Part shown: piece after piece, positions 35,606 through 44,523 of the stretch | How the letters are laid out: every line of letters starts with the position of its first letter | Numbering within the stretch: the stretch's first letter is position 1 | Source of the DNA: Streptomyces sp. YPW6 | Lineage (GTDB): Bacteria > Actinomycetota > Actinomycetes > Streptomycetales > Streptomycetaceae | Direction of reading: 5' to 3' | Length of the DNA stretch: 64,000 nucleotides | NCBI RefSeq assembly: GCF_018866325.1 | Contig: NZ_CP076457.1 | Coordinates: 6,297,001-6,361,000, forward strand | Made by a program: the position numbers and the translations under genes | Notes under the pieces: model-generated | What the model was told of the DNA's origin: nothing | Seen by the model: only the letters and a program-made list of their open reading frames with translations | Databases searched by the model: none

Positions 35606-37125
35606 CGCCCGGCCTCCTGCGTCGTGTTGAGGATGTTGACGCCCCGGAAGAGGGCGGAGGGGCAGCCGTGCGAGACCGCCGCGACCTGGCCCGGCTGGGC
35701 CTTGCCGCAGTTGAACGCGCCGCCGAGCACGTACGTCTGGGGGCCGCCGACCTTCTCCATCGAGCCCCAGAAGTCCGTGGTCGTCGCCTGGTACGCCACA
35801 TCGCGCAGCTGTCCGGCGAGCCTGCCGTTCTCGATCCGGAAGAACCGCTGCCCGGTGAACTGGAAGTTGTAGCGCTGCATGTCGATGGACCACGACCGGT
35901 CGCCGACCACGTAGATCCCGCGCTCGACCCCGCCGATCAGGTCCTCCGTGGACAGCCCGCCCGGATCCGGCCGCAACGACACGTTCGCCATGCGCTGGAC
36001 GGGGACATGGCCCGGCGAGTCCGCGTACGCGCAGCCGTTGGAGCGGCCGAGGCCCGTGAGCCTGGCGATCCTGCGGTCCAGCTGGTAGCCGACGAGCGTG
36101 CCGTCCTTCACCAGGTCCCACGACTGCGCCGCGACGCCCTCGTCGTCGTACCCGACGGTCGCGAGCCCGTGCTCGGCCGTGCGGTCTCCGGTCACGTTCA
36201 TCACGGGGGAGCCGTACGCCAGCTTGCCGAGCTGGTCGAAGGTGGCGAACGAGGTCCCCGCGTACGCCGCCTCGTACCCCAGCGCCCGGTCCAGCTCGGT
36301 GGCGTGGCCGATCGACTCGTGGATCGTCAGCCACAGGTTCGACGGATCGACGACCAGGTCGTACGCCCCCGCCTCGACGCCCGGCGCCCGCATCTTCTCG
36401 GCCAGCAGCCCGGGGATCTCCTCCAGCTCGGTGCCCCAGTCCCAGCCGGTGCCGGTCAGATACTCCCAGCCCCGGCCCACCGGCGGGGCGATCGTGCGCA
36501 TCGAGTCGAACTCACCGGTCGTGCCGTCCACCGCCACGGCGGTGAACTGCGGGTGGATCCGCACCCGTTGCTGCGTGGTGACGGTGCCCGCCGTGTCCGC
36601 GTAGAACTTGTTCTCGTGCACGGTGGTCAGAGACGCGTCCACGTGCGCGACGCCCCGCGCTCCCAGCAGCCGCCCGCTCCACTCGGCGAGCAGCGCCGCC
36701 TTCTCCTCGTCCGGTACGGAGAAGGGGTCGACGTCGTACGCCGAGACCCAGGTCCGCTCCCCGTGCGACGGCTCGTCCGCCAGCTCCACCAGCTCGTCCG
36801 AGCCGGCCGCGGCGATCACCTTCGCCGACAGCTTGGCCATCGCGACGGCCTGCGAGGCCACCTTCGCGGCCGCGTCCATCGTCAGATCGACCCCGGACGC
36901 GAACCCCCAGGCTCCGCCGTGCACCACCCGGACCGCGTACCCGAGGTCCGTGCTGTCCGACGCCCCGGCCGGCCGCGCGTCCCGCAGCCGCCAGGAGGCG
37001 CTGCGCACCCGCTCCAGCCGGAAGTCGGCGTGCGTCGCGCCCAGGGCCCGCGCTCGGGCGAGCGCCGCGTCGGCCAGCGCGCGCGACGGCAGTGCCAGAA
37101 ACGATGGATCGATCTCGTTGGCCAT
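35602..37125 (-). CDS. tldD: TldD-type zinc metalloprotease subunit
   Basis: The 507-residue catalytic subunit carries HESIGH (HExxxH) in LTIHESIGHATELDRALG and the downstream PVMNVTGDRTAEHG region. It pairs with PmbA to form a peptide-cleaving chamber. The ATG with GGGGAGG upstream is preferred to a 47-residue longer reading. In S. coelicolor the equivalent pair lies next to fabG; here the defence island intervenes, so this gene marks the left border of the insertion. Confidence 0.93.
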   Translation of the reverse strand: MANEIDPSFLALPSRALADAALARARALGATHADFRLERVRSASWRLRDARPAGASDSTDLGYAVRVVHGGAWGFASGVDLTMDAAAKVASQAVAMAKLSAKVIAAAGSDELVELADEPSHGERTWVSAYDVDPFSVPDEEKAALLAEWSGRLLGARGVAHVDASLTTVHENKFYADTAGTVTTQQRVRIHPQFTAVAVDGTTGEFDSMRTIAPPVGRGWEYLTGTGWDWGTELEEIPGLLAEKMRAPGVEAGAYDLVVDPSNLWLTIHESIGHATELDRALGYEAAYAGTSFATFDQLGKLAYGSPVMNVTGDRTAEHGLATVGYDDEGVAAQSWDLVKDGTLVGYQLDRRIARLTGLGRSNGCAYADSPGHVPVQRMANVSLRPDPGGLSTEDLIGGVERGIYVVGDRSWSIDMQRYNFQFTGQRFFRIENGRLAGQLRDVAYQATTTDFWGSMEKVGGPQTYVLGGAFNCGKAQPGQVAAVSHGCPSALFRGVNILNTTQEAGR

Positions 37126-37273
37126 GTGCGGCCTCCCCTCATGGTCATGCGCAGTCCGGGTGAGTGAATCATGACGCCCGCGTCGTGGTGGGGCTTTTCG
37201 ACAGCGGCGAGAGACCGGAGCGGGGCGGTCCCGGAACCGGGGGCAGAAGCCAGCGGCAGGGAGCATCGCCGGT

Positions 37274-37279
37274 TAGGCT
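37274..37279 (+). promoter_or_regulatory. -10 box TAGGCT of the restriction-modification operon
   Basis: TAGGCT is followed by exactly six bases and a GTG that opens a short ORF. The -35 region is not clear. Transcription would start at the GTG. Confidence 0.5.
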
Positions 37280-37285
37280 CGACGG

Positions 37286-37348
37286 GTGATCACAGCGTAC
37301 GAGTGGCGGTGGCTCTCGTACTACTGGAAGGTGGTATCAACTCCATGA
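37286..37348 (+). CDS. 20-codon leader ORF overlapping the hsdR start
   Basis: GTG-ATC-ACA-GCG opens an ORF reading MITAYEWRWL then SYYWKVVSTP, with three Trp and three Tyr among its 20 residues. Its TGA overlaps the hsdR ATG (ATGA). It lies in a different frame from hsdR and starts six bases after a TAGGCT box, so it would be translated from a leaderless mRNA. The hsdR ribosome site (GGAAGGTGG) lies inside it. A role in limiting or timing HsdR synthesis is an inference. Confidence 0.5.
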   Translation: MITAYEWRWLSYYWKVVSTP

Positions 37349-40300
37349 GCAGCGCAGACGGGGTGCCGCAGGCGTCGGACCCCCGACTTGTACGCTTGGC
37401 AGGACGGACCCGCAATTTCGGCTTCCTGCTGCCGCACCTCCCGCTGCTCGTCGTCTATGGAAGCGCCGCCGAGAGTCATGTCTTCAGTGACCCGAACACG
37501 TCTCTGATCAAATCCCGCCAGTTCGCCGAGGCCATGGCGGCCGACCTGGTCAGCCGAGGGCGGGTCCGCGCAGAAGGCACCACCCAGTTCGACCGGCTGC
37601 GAGCCCTGGAGCGGGAGGGCTACCTCCACGGCGACGTGGGCACCGCCTTCCACGAGGTGCGCACCCTCGGCAACGACGCGAACCACTCGGGGCTCGACGA
37701 CGCCGACGACGCCTTCCGAGCTCTGCGTACCTGCTTCCGCCTCGGAGTCTGGTACCACCGGCTGCTCACCGGCTCACGTGAGCACCTGCCGTTCGTGCCG
37801 CCCAGCCCCGACCACACCCCCGCCGCCGAGAACGCCCGTCTTCTCCAGGATGTCGCCCAGGCACGCAGAGAACTGGAAGAGGCCCGTCTCAGCTACCACG
37901 ACCAGGCATCCCAGGCCCAGGCCGAACAGGCCGCCCGGAGCGTCGTCGAACGCGAGCTCGCCCAGGCGCACGCCGAGCGCGAGGAAATGGCCCGCGCGGT
38001 CGCCGCCATGCAGCATCAGCTCAAGGAGCTCCAGGCCGCTGCCGAGGCGACCCAGCTCGACCGCCGTCACACCGCCATCACCGACCGAGCCGCCGCCTCG
38101 GCGGCCGTCGCCGAGCGCGCCCGCCTCCTTGACAACGCGGAGCAGGCATCCCGCGAACCGCTCAGCGAAGTGCAGGTCCGCAAGCGACTCGACGCCATGC
38201 TCGCGGCAGCCGGCTGGGACGTCCAAGACGGCGGCGCGGACCTTAACCTTCACATCCGGGGCGACCGCCGGGGCAATGGTGTAGCCGTCCGCGAGGTCAC
38301 TACGGCCCAGGGCCGCGCCGACTACGCCCTCTACGTCGACCGCAAGCTCGTCGGCGTCATCGAGGCCAAGCGTGAGGGCGCCGACCTATCCGCCGCGGAG
38401 ACCCAGGCCGACCGCTACGCCGACCATCTCACCGACGCCCAGCAGCGTTTCAACGCCTGGCGCACCCCGCTCCCGTTCCGCTACGTCAGCGACGGCGGCG
38501 AGACCCGCTTCCGGTCCGTTCTCGACCCGGACTCCCGCACCCGCCGCATCTTCTCCTTCCACCAGCCGCGCACCCTGGCCCGCTGGGTGCGCCAGGCCGA
38601 GGAGGACGAGCAGGCTCCCAGCTACCGTGCCAGGCTGCGCCACCGCATGCCCGACCTCGAGGAACGCCCCCTGCGCCCCGCACAGATCAAAGCGGTACGC
38701 GGCGTGGAGAACTCGCTGGCACTGGGCAAGGGGCAACAGGGCATGGGCCAGGCCCGTGCCCTCGTCCAGATGGCCACAGGCGCCGGCAAGACGTTCACGG
38801 CCGTCACATTCTCGTACCGGATCCTCAAGCACGCCCGCGCCGAGCGCGTCCTGTTCCTCGTGGACCGCAACAACCTCGGCGCGCAGGCGTTCGCCGAGTT
38901 CGAGAACTTCAAGACCCCGGACACCGATCGCAAGTTCGCCGACCTCTACAACGTCCAGCGTCTCGGCGCGGAGGGCATGCTCACGTCCTCCAAGGTCGTG
39001 ATCTCCACCGTGCAGCGCCTTTACATGGAGCTCACCGGTGCGAGCCTGCCGGGGGCCGTGCAATGGGACGGGGAGATCGAGTACGACATCGATGTGCCCG
39101 GCGGCATCGACGTCGGCTACAACGCGGACATCCCCCCGGAGGCGTTCGACCTGATCATTGTGGACGAGTGCCACCGTTCCATCTACGGCAAATGGCGCTC
39201 CGTCCTCGAATACTTCGACGCACTTATCGTCGGCCTCACTGCCACCCCCGTCGCCCAGACCTTCGGCTACTTCAACGGCAACCTTGTCAGCGAATACTCA
39301 TACCAGGAGGCCGTGGCCGACCGCGTCAACGTCGACTTCTCCGTCTACGAGATCGAGACGCGGATAACCGCCCAGGGCGGCGTCATCGCACAGGGCACCA
39401 TCCCGGTCCGTGACCGCCGCACGCGCCGCCAGCGCTACGAGGACATCGACGAGGACATCGCGTATGGCGCGAACCAGGTCGGTGTCGGGGTCATCAGCAA
39501 GGACCAGCTCCGTACGGTCGTCCAGACCTTTCACGACCGGTTGTTCACGGAGATCTTTCCCGAGCGGGCGAAGCGCGAGCCGGCCACGGGAGCTCTGCTG
39601 TGGGACGAGATTTACGTGCCCAAGACGCTGGTCTTCGCCAAGAACGACAATCACGCGGAGGAGATCGTCGAGGTTGTCCGCGACGTTTTCGGTAAGGGCA
39701 ACGACTTCTGCGCGAAGATCACCAGCGCTGCCCGCAACGCCACGGAACGCCTCGCCGCCTTCCGTAATCTTCCCGACCTTCGCATCGCGGTCACGGTCGA
39801 CATGATCGCCACCGGCACGGACGTCAAGCCGCTGGAGTGCCTGCTCTTCCTCCGGGACGTCAAGAGTTGGGCCTATTTCGAGCAGATGAAGGGGCGCGGC
39901 GCCCGGACTCTGTCCCTCACGGAGTTCGAGAAGGTCACCCCCGGCGTGGGCCCGAAAACCCGCTTCGTGATCGTGGACGCGGTCGGTGTGACGAAGAAGC
40001 CGAAGGTCGACGCGGCACCGCTGGAACGTCACACCGACAAACAGATCAGCCTCGAGAAGCTGCTCCGCAAGACCGCCGCGAACACCATCGAGGAAGAAGA
40101 GGTCTCCACCCTAGCGGCCCGCCTCGCTAAACTCGACATTCAGATGACGGACGAGGAGCGGGCCGAGATTCAGCGTCTGAGCGGTGGACTGGAGCTGACG
40201 AAGATCGTCCATAAAATGGTCGACGCCGTTTCGGCGGACCGGCAACTGGAGGCCCGCGAGGCTGCCCAGCGCGCTGGCCGCGACCCCGAGCACGCGGTAC

Positions 40301-41028
40301 GCGACCTCGTCGAACGGGCCGTGCGGCCCCTCGCCGCCCAGCCACCGCTGCGGGCTCGGCTGCTGGAGATGCGGCGGGCGAAGGACATCCTCTACGACGA
40401 GACCGGCACGGACGAGCTGCTCGGGGCGGGCGCGGTTGTGGAGGACGAGGACTCGGCGCTGCGGACCGTCCGGGACTGGCGCCAGTACATCGCCGACAAT
40501 CGGGACGAGATCGCGGCCATGTCCATCGCGTTCAGCGCTGGCTCGGACGTGCCACCGAGCACAGCCATGAACAGGCTTGACGACGTGGCCCGCAGCATTG
40601 CCCGTCCACCGCGTGCCTGGACCCCGGACCGGCTCTGGCAGGCGTACGAGCGACTCGGCGAGGCGGTGACCGACGGCGCCCGTCGCACACGCTCGGTCTC
40701 CGATCTGCTTGCTCTGCTCCGCTACGAGCTTGCGGGCGGCGCGGAGCGGGGGGCGCCGGCTCCACGTCCGTACGAGGAGGTGGTGCGGGAGCGCTACCGG
40801 GCGTGGATCGCCCGCCAGGAACAGATGGGCAACCGGTTCACGACGCGTCAGCGCTGGTGGCTCGACCGCATCGCCGAAGCCACGGCCAGGCGTGTACGCT
40901 TCGACACCGCTGACCTGGATTACCCCCCTTTCACCAAACACAATGGTACGGACGGCTTCATCGCCGAATTCGGGGGAAAGAGGGCCGAACACATCATCAC
41001 TGAACTAGACAGGGAGCTGAGCGCGTGA
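37345..41028 (+). CDS. hsdR: Type I restriction enzyme, R subunit (DUF4145-HsdR)
   Basis: This 1,227-residue motor and nuclease subunit cuts unmodified DNA with HsdM and HsdS. Residues about 25-135 form a DUF4145-like domain (SLIKSRQFAEAMAADLV...GNDANHSG), and residues 155-270 a coiled coil. The PD-(D/E)xK nuclease has D326 and E340-A-K342 (GVIEAKREG). The SF2 helicase has Walker A MATGAGKT at about 476, DECH at 607, LTATP, and motif VI-like FEQMKGRGAR. It is longer than classical HsdR because of the N-terminal fusion. The ATG overlaps the leader ORF stop; its own stop overlaps hsdS. Confidence 0.95.
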   Translation: MSSADGVPQASDPRLVRLAGRTRNFGFLLPHLPLLVVYGSAAESHVFSDPNTSLIKSRQFAEAMAADLVSRGRVRAEGTTQFDRLRALEREGYLHGDVGTAFHEVRTLGNDANHSGLDDADDAFRALRTCFRLGVWYHRLLTGSREHLPFVPPSPDHTPAAENARLLQDVAQARRELEEARLSYHDQASQAQAEQAARSVVERELAQAHAEREEMARAVAAMQHQLKELQAAAEATQLDRRHTAITDRAAASAAVAERARLLDNAEQASREPLSEVQVRKRLDAMLAAAGWDVQDGGADLNLHIRGDRRGNGVAVREVTTAQGRADYALYVDRKLVGVIEAKREGADLSAAETQADRYADHLTDAQQRFNAWRTPLPFRYVSDGGETRFRSVLDPDSRTRRIFSFHQPRTLARWVRQAEEDEQAPSYRARLRHRMPDLEERPLRPAQIKAVRGVENSLALGKGQQGMGQARALVQMATGAGKTFTAVTFSYRILKHARAERVLFLVDRNNLGAQAFAEFENFKTPDTDRKFADLYNVQRLGAEGMLTSSKVVISTVQRLYMELTGASLPGAVQWDGEIEYDIDVPGGIDVGYNADIPPEAFDLIIVDECHRSIYGKWRSVLEYFDALIVGLTATPVAQTFGYFNGNLVSEYSYQEAVADRVNVDFSVYEIETRITAQGGVIAQGTIPVRDRRTRRQRYEDIDEDIAYGANQVGVGVISKDQLRTVVQTFHDRLFTEIFPERAKREPATGALLWDEIYVPKTLVFAKNDNHAEEIVEVVRDVFGKGNDFCAKITSAARNATERLAAFRNLPDLRIAVTVDMIATGTDVKPLECLLFLRDVKSWAYFEQMKGRGARTLSLTEFEKVTPGVGPKTRFVIVDAVGVTKKPKVDAAPLERHTDKQISLEKLLRKTAANTIEEEEVSTLAARLAKLDIQMTDEERAEIQRLSGGLELTKIVHKMVDAVSADRQLEAREAAQRAGRDPEHAVRDLVERAVRPLAAQPPLRARLLEMRRAKDILYDETGTDELLGAGAVVEDEDSALRTVRDWRQYIADNRDEIAAMSIAFSAGSDVPPSTAMNRLDDVARSIARPPRAWTPDRLWQAYERLGEAVTDGARRTRSVSDLLALLRYELAGGAERGAPAPRPYEEVVRERYRAWIARQEQMGNRFTTRQRWWLDRIAEATARRVRFDTADLDYPPFTKHNGTDGFIAEFGGKRAEHIITELDRELSA

Positions 41029-42512
41029 CGACCGACTCGGGAACGGGGCCGGAGCCCGAGGGCTCGGGGGTCGAGGAGGGCGTTGCGAGGGAGCTGCCGA
41101 AGGGATGGGTGCGGGCGACCATTGGCGAACTGTGCGACGTGAATCCACGGAGCTTTGATGAGGAACCGAGCGACGATGATCTAATCTCGCAGGTTCCGAT
41201 GGCTGCTGTCGAGGCCGTGTCGGGACGCATGGACGCATCGGTGCAGGTGCGATATGGCGATCTGAAGAAGAAGTCGCTCACCAGGTTCCAGGAGAACGAC
41301 GTACTTTTCGCAAAGATCACGCCGTGTATGGAGAACGGGAAGATCGCGAAGGCGCAGGGGCTGACTGGTGGGCGCGCTCTGGGAAGCACGGAGTTTCATG
41401 TGCTGCGGAGCCGTGGAGCCATACTCCCCGAATATTTGATGCACTTCTTGCTGCAGTCGCATGTTCGGACGGAAGCGGAGCGACACATGGTCGGTGCCGT
41501 GGGTCAGCGTCGCGTTCCGCGCCCCTATCTAGCGGAGCTGGAGCTCCCCGTGCCACCCCTCGTCGAACAGCACCGCATCGTCGCAAAGCTGGACGATCAG
41601 CTGGCACGTGTCGAGGCGGGAGAGGCAGCTTTGACTTTGGCCGCTGCGAAGCTTGACGATCTTGTCCACGCGGCGCGTTTTCGATGCGTATGGCCGACAA
41701 GTGGAAATTCGCTGCCCGAGGGTTGGACATGGGGCACGGTGGGGAACGTCCTCGAGAGAATTGAGGCAGGTAAGTCCTTTGCGTGCCTTCCAAGGGTGGC
41801 CCGTGATGGTGAATGGGGAGTCATCAAGGTCAGTGCCATGACCTGGGGTGAGTTCAGAGAAGGGGAAAATAAGGCGCTGCCCCCCGAACGTGAACCGAAT
41901 CCGAGCTATGAGATTCGCGACGGCGACATTCTTGTGAGCCGTGCGAACACCGTTGACTACGTCGGCGCCCCTGTTATGGTCCGTGGCACTCGCGCCAAGT
42001 TGATGCTGAGCGACAAGAGTCTGCGGTTGGTGCCGAAGGCCGGCGTGGACAAGGACTGGCTCATTGAAGTCCTCCTGTCCCGGCCAGTGCGGTCCCAGTA
42101 CTCTGCTGCGGCCACGGGGACAAGTGACTCGATGCGGAATATCTCGCAGAGGGCTGTCCGCTCCGCTCGAATTCCCATCCCTCCCCAAGGCGCGGGTCAG
42201 AAACGTGTAGCGGCAGCTGTTTCGGATGCAATGAGGCGAGTGATCCCGCTGAAAGCGCCACTGGACGAGCAGGCTTACGAAGCCAGGCGTCTCCGTAACG
42301 CCCTCCTCCACGCCGCCTTCACCGGCACCCTCGTCCCCCAGGACCCCGACGATGAGCCCGCCTCCGCCCTCCTCGACCGAATTCGCGTTCAGCGGGCCGC
42401 CGACATCAAACCGGCCAAGAGTGAGCGCGCGCGCCGCAAGGCATCCCCTGCCGCACCTGAGACCCCCGGCCGGCCGGTTCCGGCCGGTACCCAGGACACA
42501 CTTCCCCTGTGA
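41025..42512 (+). CDS. hsdS: Type I restriction enzyme, specificity subunit
   Basis: The 495-residue DNA-recognition subunit has two target-recognition domains. TRD1 starts at LPKGWVRATIGELCDVNPRS, TRD2 at LPEGWTWGTVGNVLERIEAG. They are separated by a conserved helix (PPLVEQHRIVAKLDDQLARV) that is repeated near the C-terminus (EARRLRNALLHAAFTGTLVP). The TRDs are visibly lower in GC than the flanking genes, as is usual for exchanged specificity domains. GTGA overlaps join it to hsdR and hsdM. The target site cannot be predicted. Confidence 0.94.
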   Translation: MTTDSGTGPEPEGSGVEEGVARELPKGWVRATIGELCDVNPRSFDEEPSDDDLISQVPMAAVEAVSGRMDASVQVRYGDLKKKSLTRFQENDVLFAKITPCMENGKIAKAQGLTGGRALGSTEFHVLRSRGAILPEYLMHFLLQSHVRTEAERHMVGAVGQRRVPRPYLAELELPVPPLVEQHRIVAKLDDQLARVEAGEAALTLAAAKLDDLVHAARFRCVWPTSGNSLPEGWTWGTVGNVLERIEAGKSFACLPRVARDGEWGVIKVSAMTWGEFREGENKALPPEREPNPSYEIRDGDILVSRANTVDYVGAPVMVRGTRAKLMLSDKSLRLVPKAGVDKDWLIEVLLSRPVRSQYSAAATGTSDSMRNISQRAVRSARIPIPPQGAGQKRVAAAVSDAMRRVIPLKAPLDEQAYEARRLRNALLHAAFTGTLVPQDPDDEPASALLDRIRVQRAADIKPAKSERARRKASPAAPETPGRPVPAGTQDTLPL

Positions 42513-44137
42513 GCACGATCATGAGCAGCAGTACTGAGACCCCAGCCTCCGAGAGCTCCGCCAACGTGGAGGCCGAGTCCGCACCCGGCGCGGCCACCCC
42601 CCGCGTGGCCGGAGCCAAGGGCGAGACCAAGGCTGCCTCGGCGGCCCCCGTCTCGACCTCCACCCTCGTCAACCGCCTCTGGTCGTACTGCGAACTGCTC
42701 CGCCACTCCGGCGTCTCGACCCTCGACTACGTCGAGCAGCTCACATACCTCCTCTTCCTGAAGATGGCCGACGAGCGTGCCAGCCGTCCGGCCGTCTTCC
42801 GGCGCAATGCTCCCGAACATCCTCTCGTGCCCGAGGGCCGGGACTGGAAGAGCCTGATGACCCGGTCCGCCGAGGCGCTGCTCGACCACTACGAGTTCAT
42901 CCTCAAAGACCTCGGCCAGCGCGGCGGCACCATGCTCGGCGAGGTCTTCACCAAGGCGCAGAATAAGATCCAGGAACCGGCGGTCCTCGAACGGCTGATC
43001 AAGGACCTGATCGATCCCTACACCTGGACCACCGAGAACCAGGACCTCAAGGGCGACGCCTACGAAGGCCTCCTCCAGCGCGGAGCCGAGGACCGCAAGA
43101 CCGGCGCGGGTCAGTACTTCACACCCCGCCCCCTCATCGACGCGATGGTCGACTGCGTGCGGCCGAAGCCCGGTGAGACCATCACCGACCCCGCGTGCGG
43201 CACCGGCGGCTTCCTCATCGCGGCGCACGCCCACCTCGTCCAGCACTACGAGGACGAACTCTACGGCGACAAGGGACGAGCCCTTCAAACCGGTGCGATC
43301 ACCGGCTACGAGCTCGTCCGCGAGACCGGCCGCCTCGCCCTGATGAACATGCTGCTACACGGCATCGGAAACTCCGAGGCCAAGCCGCTCATCACCATTC
43401 AGGACTCACTCGCCCGCCCTCCGAAGCGGCACTACGACATGGTGCTCGCCAACCCGCCCTTCGGTGTCGGCTCGGTGACCGGCCAGTCGTACACGGCTCG
43501 CACCGACTTCTGGGCGCAGACGACCAACAAGCAGCTCAACTTCGTCCAGCACATCTACAACCTGCTGAAGACCAACGGCCGGGCTGCCCTCGTCCTCCCC
43601 GACAACATCCTCTTCGAGAGCGGCGCCGGCGAGACTATTCGCAGGAACCTTCTCAACCTCTGCGACGTCCACACCCTCCTGCGCCTGCCAACCGGCATCT
43701 TCTACGCCAATGGCGTCAAGGCCAACGTCCTGTTCTTCGATAAGACGGGCCAGCGCACCGGAGGCCGCCCCGGCACCCGCAAGCTCTGGGTCTACGACTT
43801 CCGCACCGAACAGCGCTTCACGCTCAAGCAGCGTCAGCTGGGCCGTCAACACCTCGACGACTTCGTCGCCGCCTACCACTCCGGCGGCACGGACCTCACC
43901 AAACGCACCCCGAGCGGCCGTTTCCGCGCCTACGAGTACGACGAGCTGATCTCACGGGACAAAGTCAACCTCGACCTCACAGTCCTCAAGTCCGATTGCG
44001 CCACGACCGCGGCGTATGCGTCTCCGGACGTGATCGCCCAGGAGATCGTCGACGAGCTCGAAGTGGCACTGGCCGAGTTCACTGCCGTGGCCCAGGCCCT
44101 GAAGAAGGATGCACCGCCGTCGGGTAGCGAAACGTAG
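42509..44137 (+). CDS. hsdM: Type I restriction enzyme, N6-adenine methyltransferase subunit
   Basis: The 542-residue methyltransferase protects host sites and forms the core of the complex. It has an HsdM N-terminal helical domain (LVNRLWSYCELLRHSGVSTL), motif X GAGQYFTPRPL, SAM motif I DPACGTGGFL at about residue 227 and catalytic NPPF at about 315. A disordered Ala/Ser-rich start precedes it. GTG 42509 overlaps the hsdS stop. It is the last gene before a 21-bp-stem terminator, so hsdRSM is one transcript. Confidence 0.95.
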   Translation: MSTIMSSSTETPASESSANVEAESAPGAATPRVAGAKGETKAASAAPVSTSTLVNRLWSYCELLRHSGVSTLDYVEQLTYLLFLKMADERASRPAVFRRNAPEHPLVPEGRDWKSLMTRSAEALLDHYEFILKDLGQRGGTMLGEVFTKAQNKIQEPAVLERLIKDLIDPYTWTTENQDLKGDAYEGLLQRGAEDRKTGAGQYFTPRPLIDAMVDCVRPKPGETITDPACGTGGFLIAAHAHLVQHYEDELYGDKGRALQTGAITGYELVRETGRLALMNMLLHGIGNSEAKPLITIQDSLARPPKRHYDMVLANPPFGVGSVTGQSYTARTDFWAQTTNKQLNFVQHIYNLLKTNGRAALVLPDNILFESGAGETIRRNLLNLCDVHTLLRLPTGIFYANGVKANVLFFDKTGQRTGGRPGTRKLWVYDFRTEQRFTLKQRQLGRQHLDDFVAAYHSGGTDLTKRTPSGRFRAYEYDELISRDKVNLDLTVLKSDCATTAAYASPDVIAQEIVDELEVALAEFTAVAQALKKDAPPSGSET

Positions 44138-44139
44138 GA

Positions 44140-44186
44140 ACGACGGTGGGCCCGTGGTTCTCCCGGAACCACGGGCCCACCGTCGT
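44140..44186. terminator. Terminator closing the hsdRSM operon
   Basis: Perfect 21-bp stem beginning ACGACGGTGGGCCCGTGGTTC with a 5-base loop, 2 bases after the hsdM stop. It separates the restriction operon from the methylase-AIPR unit. Confidence 0.88.
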
Positions 44187-44523
44187 GCCCTTCACTACGG
44201 GCTCAGAGGGTGCAGGCTGCCCATGGCCGACCTGCTCGCGCCGTGGCGGCGGGTCGCGGGGGCGGTCCGGAAGCGGATGCGCTGCCGGATTCCGTTGAGG
44301 GAGAGACGGGAGCTGACGCGCTTCCCTGTCACCGACCGCCAATCTTGTCGTACTGATCGTGAAGATATGTTTACGATGGGACGGAGTTGATCGCCTGCGG
44401 CCCGGGCGTCCGGGGCCGATGTCCTGTCAAGAGCCTCGGCCGCCGCAGTCGGCGTCTGCCTGGGTCGGTGAACGGCCGGTCGGCGTATCGACTCGGACCG
44501 GGACGTATGAGGATGGGCGGGGC
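44187..44523 (+). promoter_or_regulatory. 337-bp region with an AT-rich promoter patch before the second methylase
   Basis: Around 44341-44377 the sequence is strikingly AT-rich for this genome, with TTGTCG, TATGTT and TACGAT elements. Spacings are 15 or 21 bases, so the promoter is imperfect. The second methylase and AIPR genes probably have their own promoter here. The methylase frame is open upstream to 44359, but those residues are not family-like. Confidence 0.45.
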
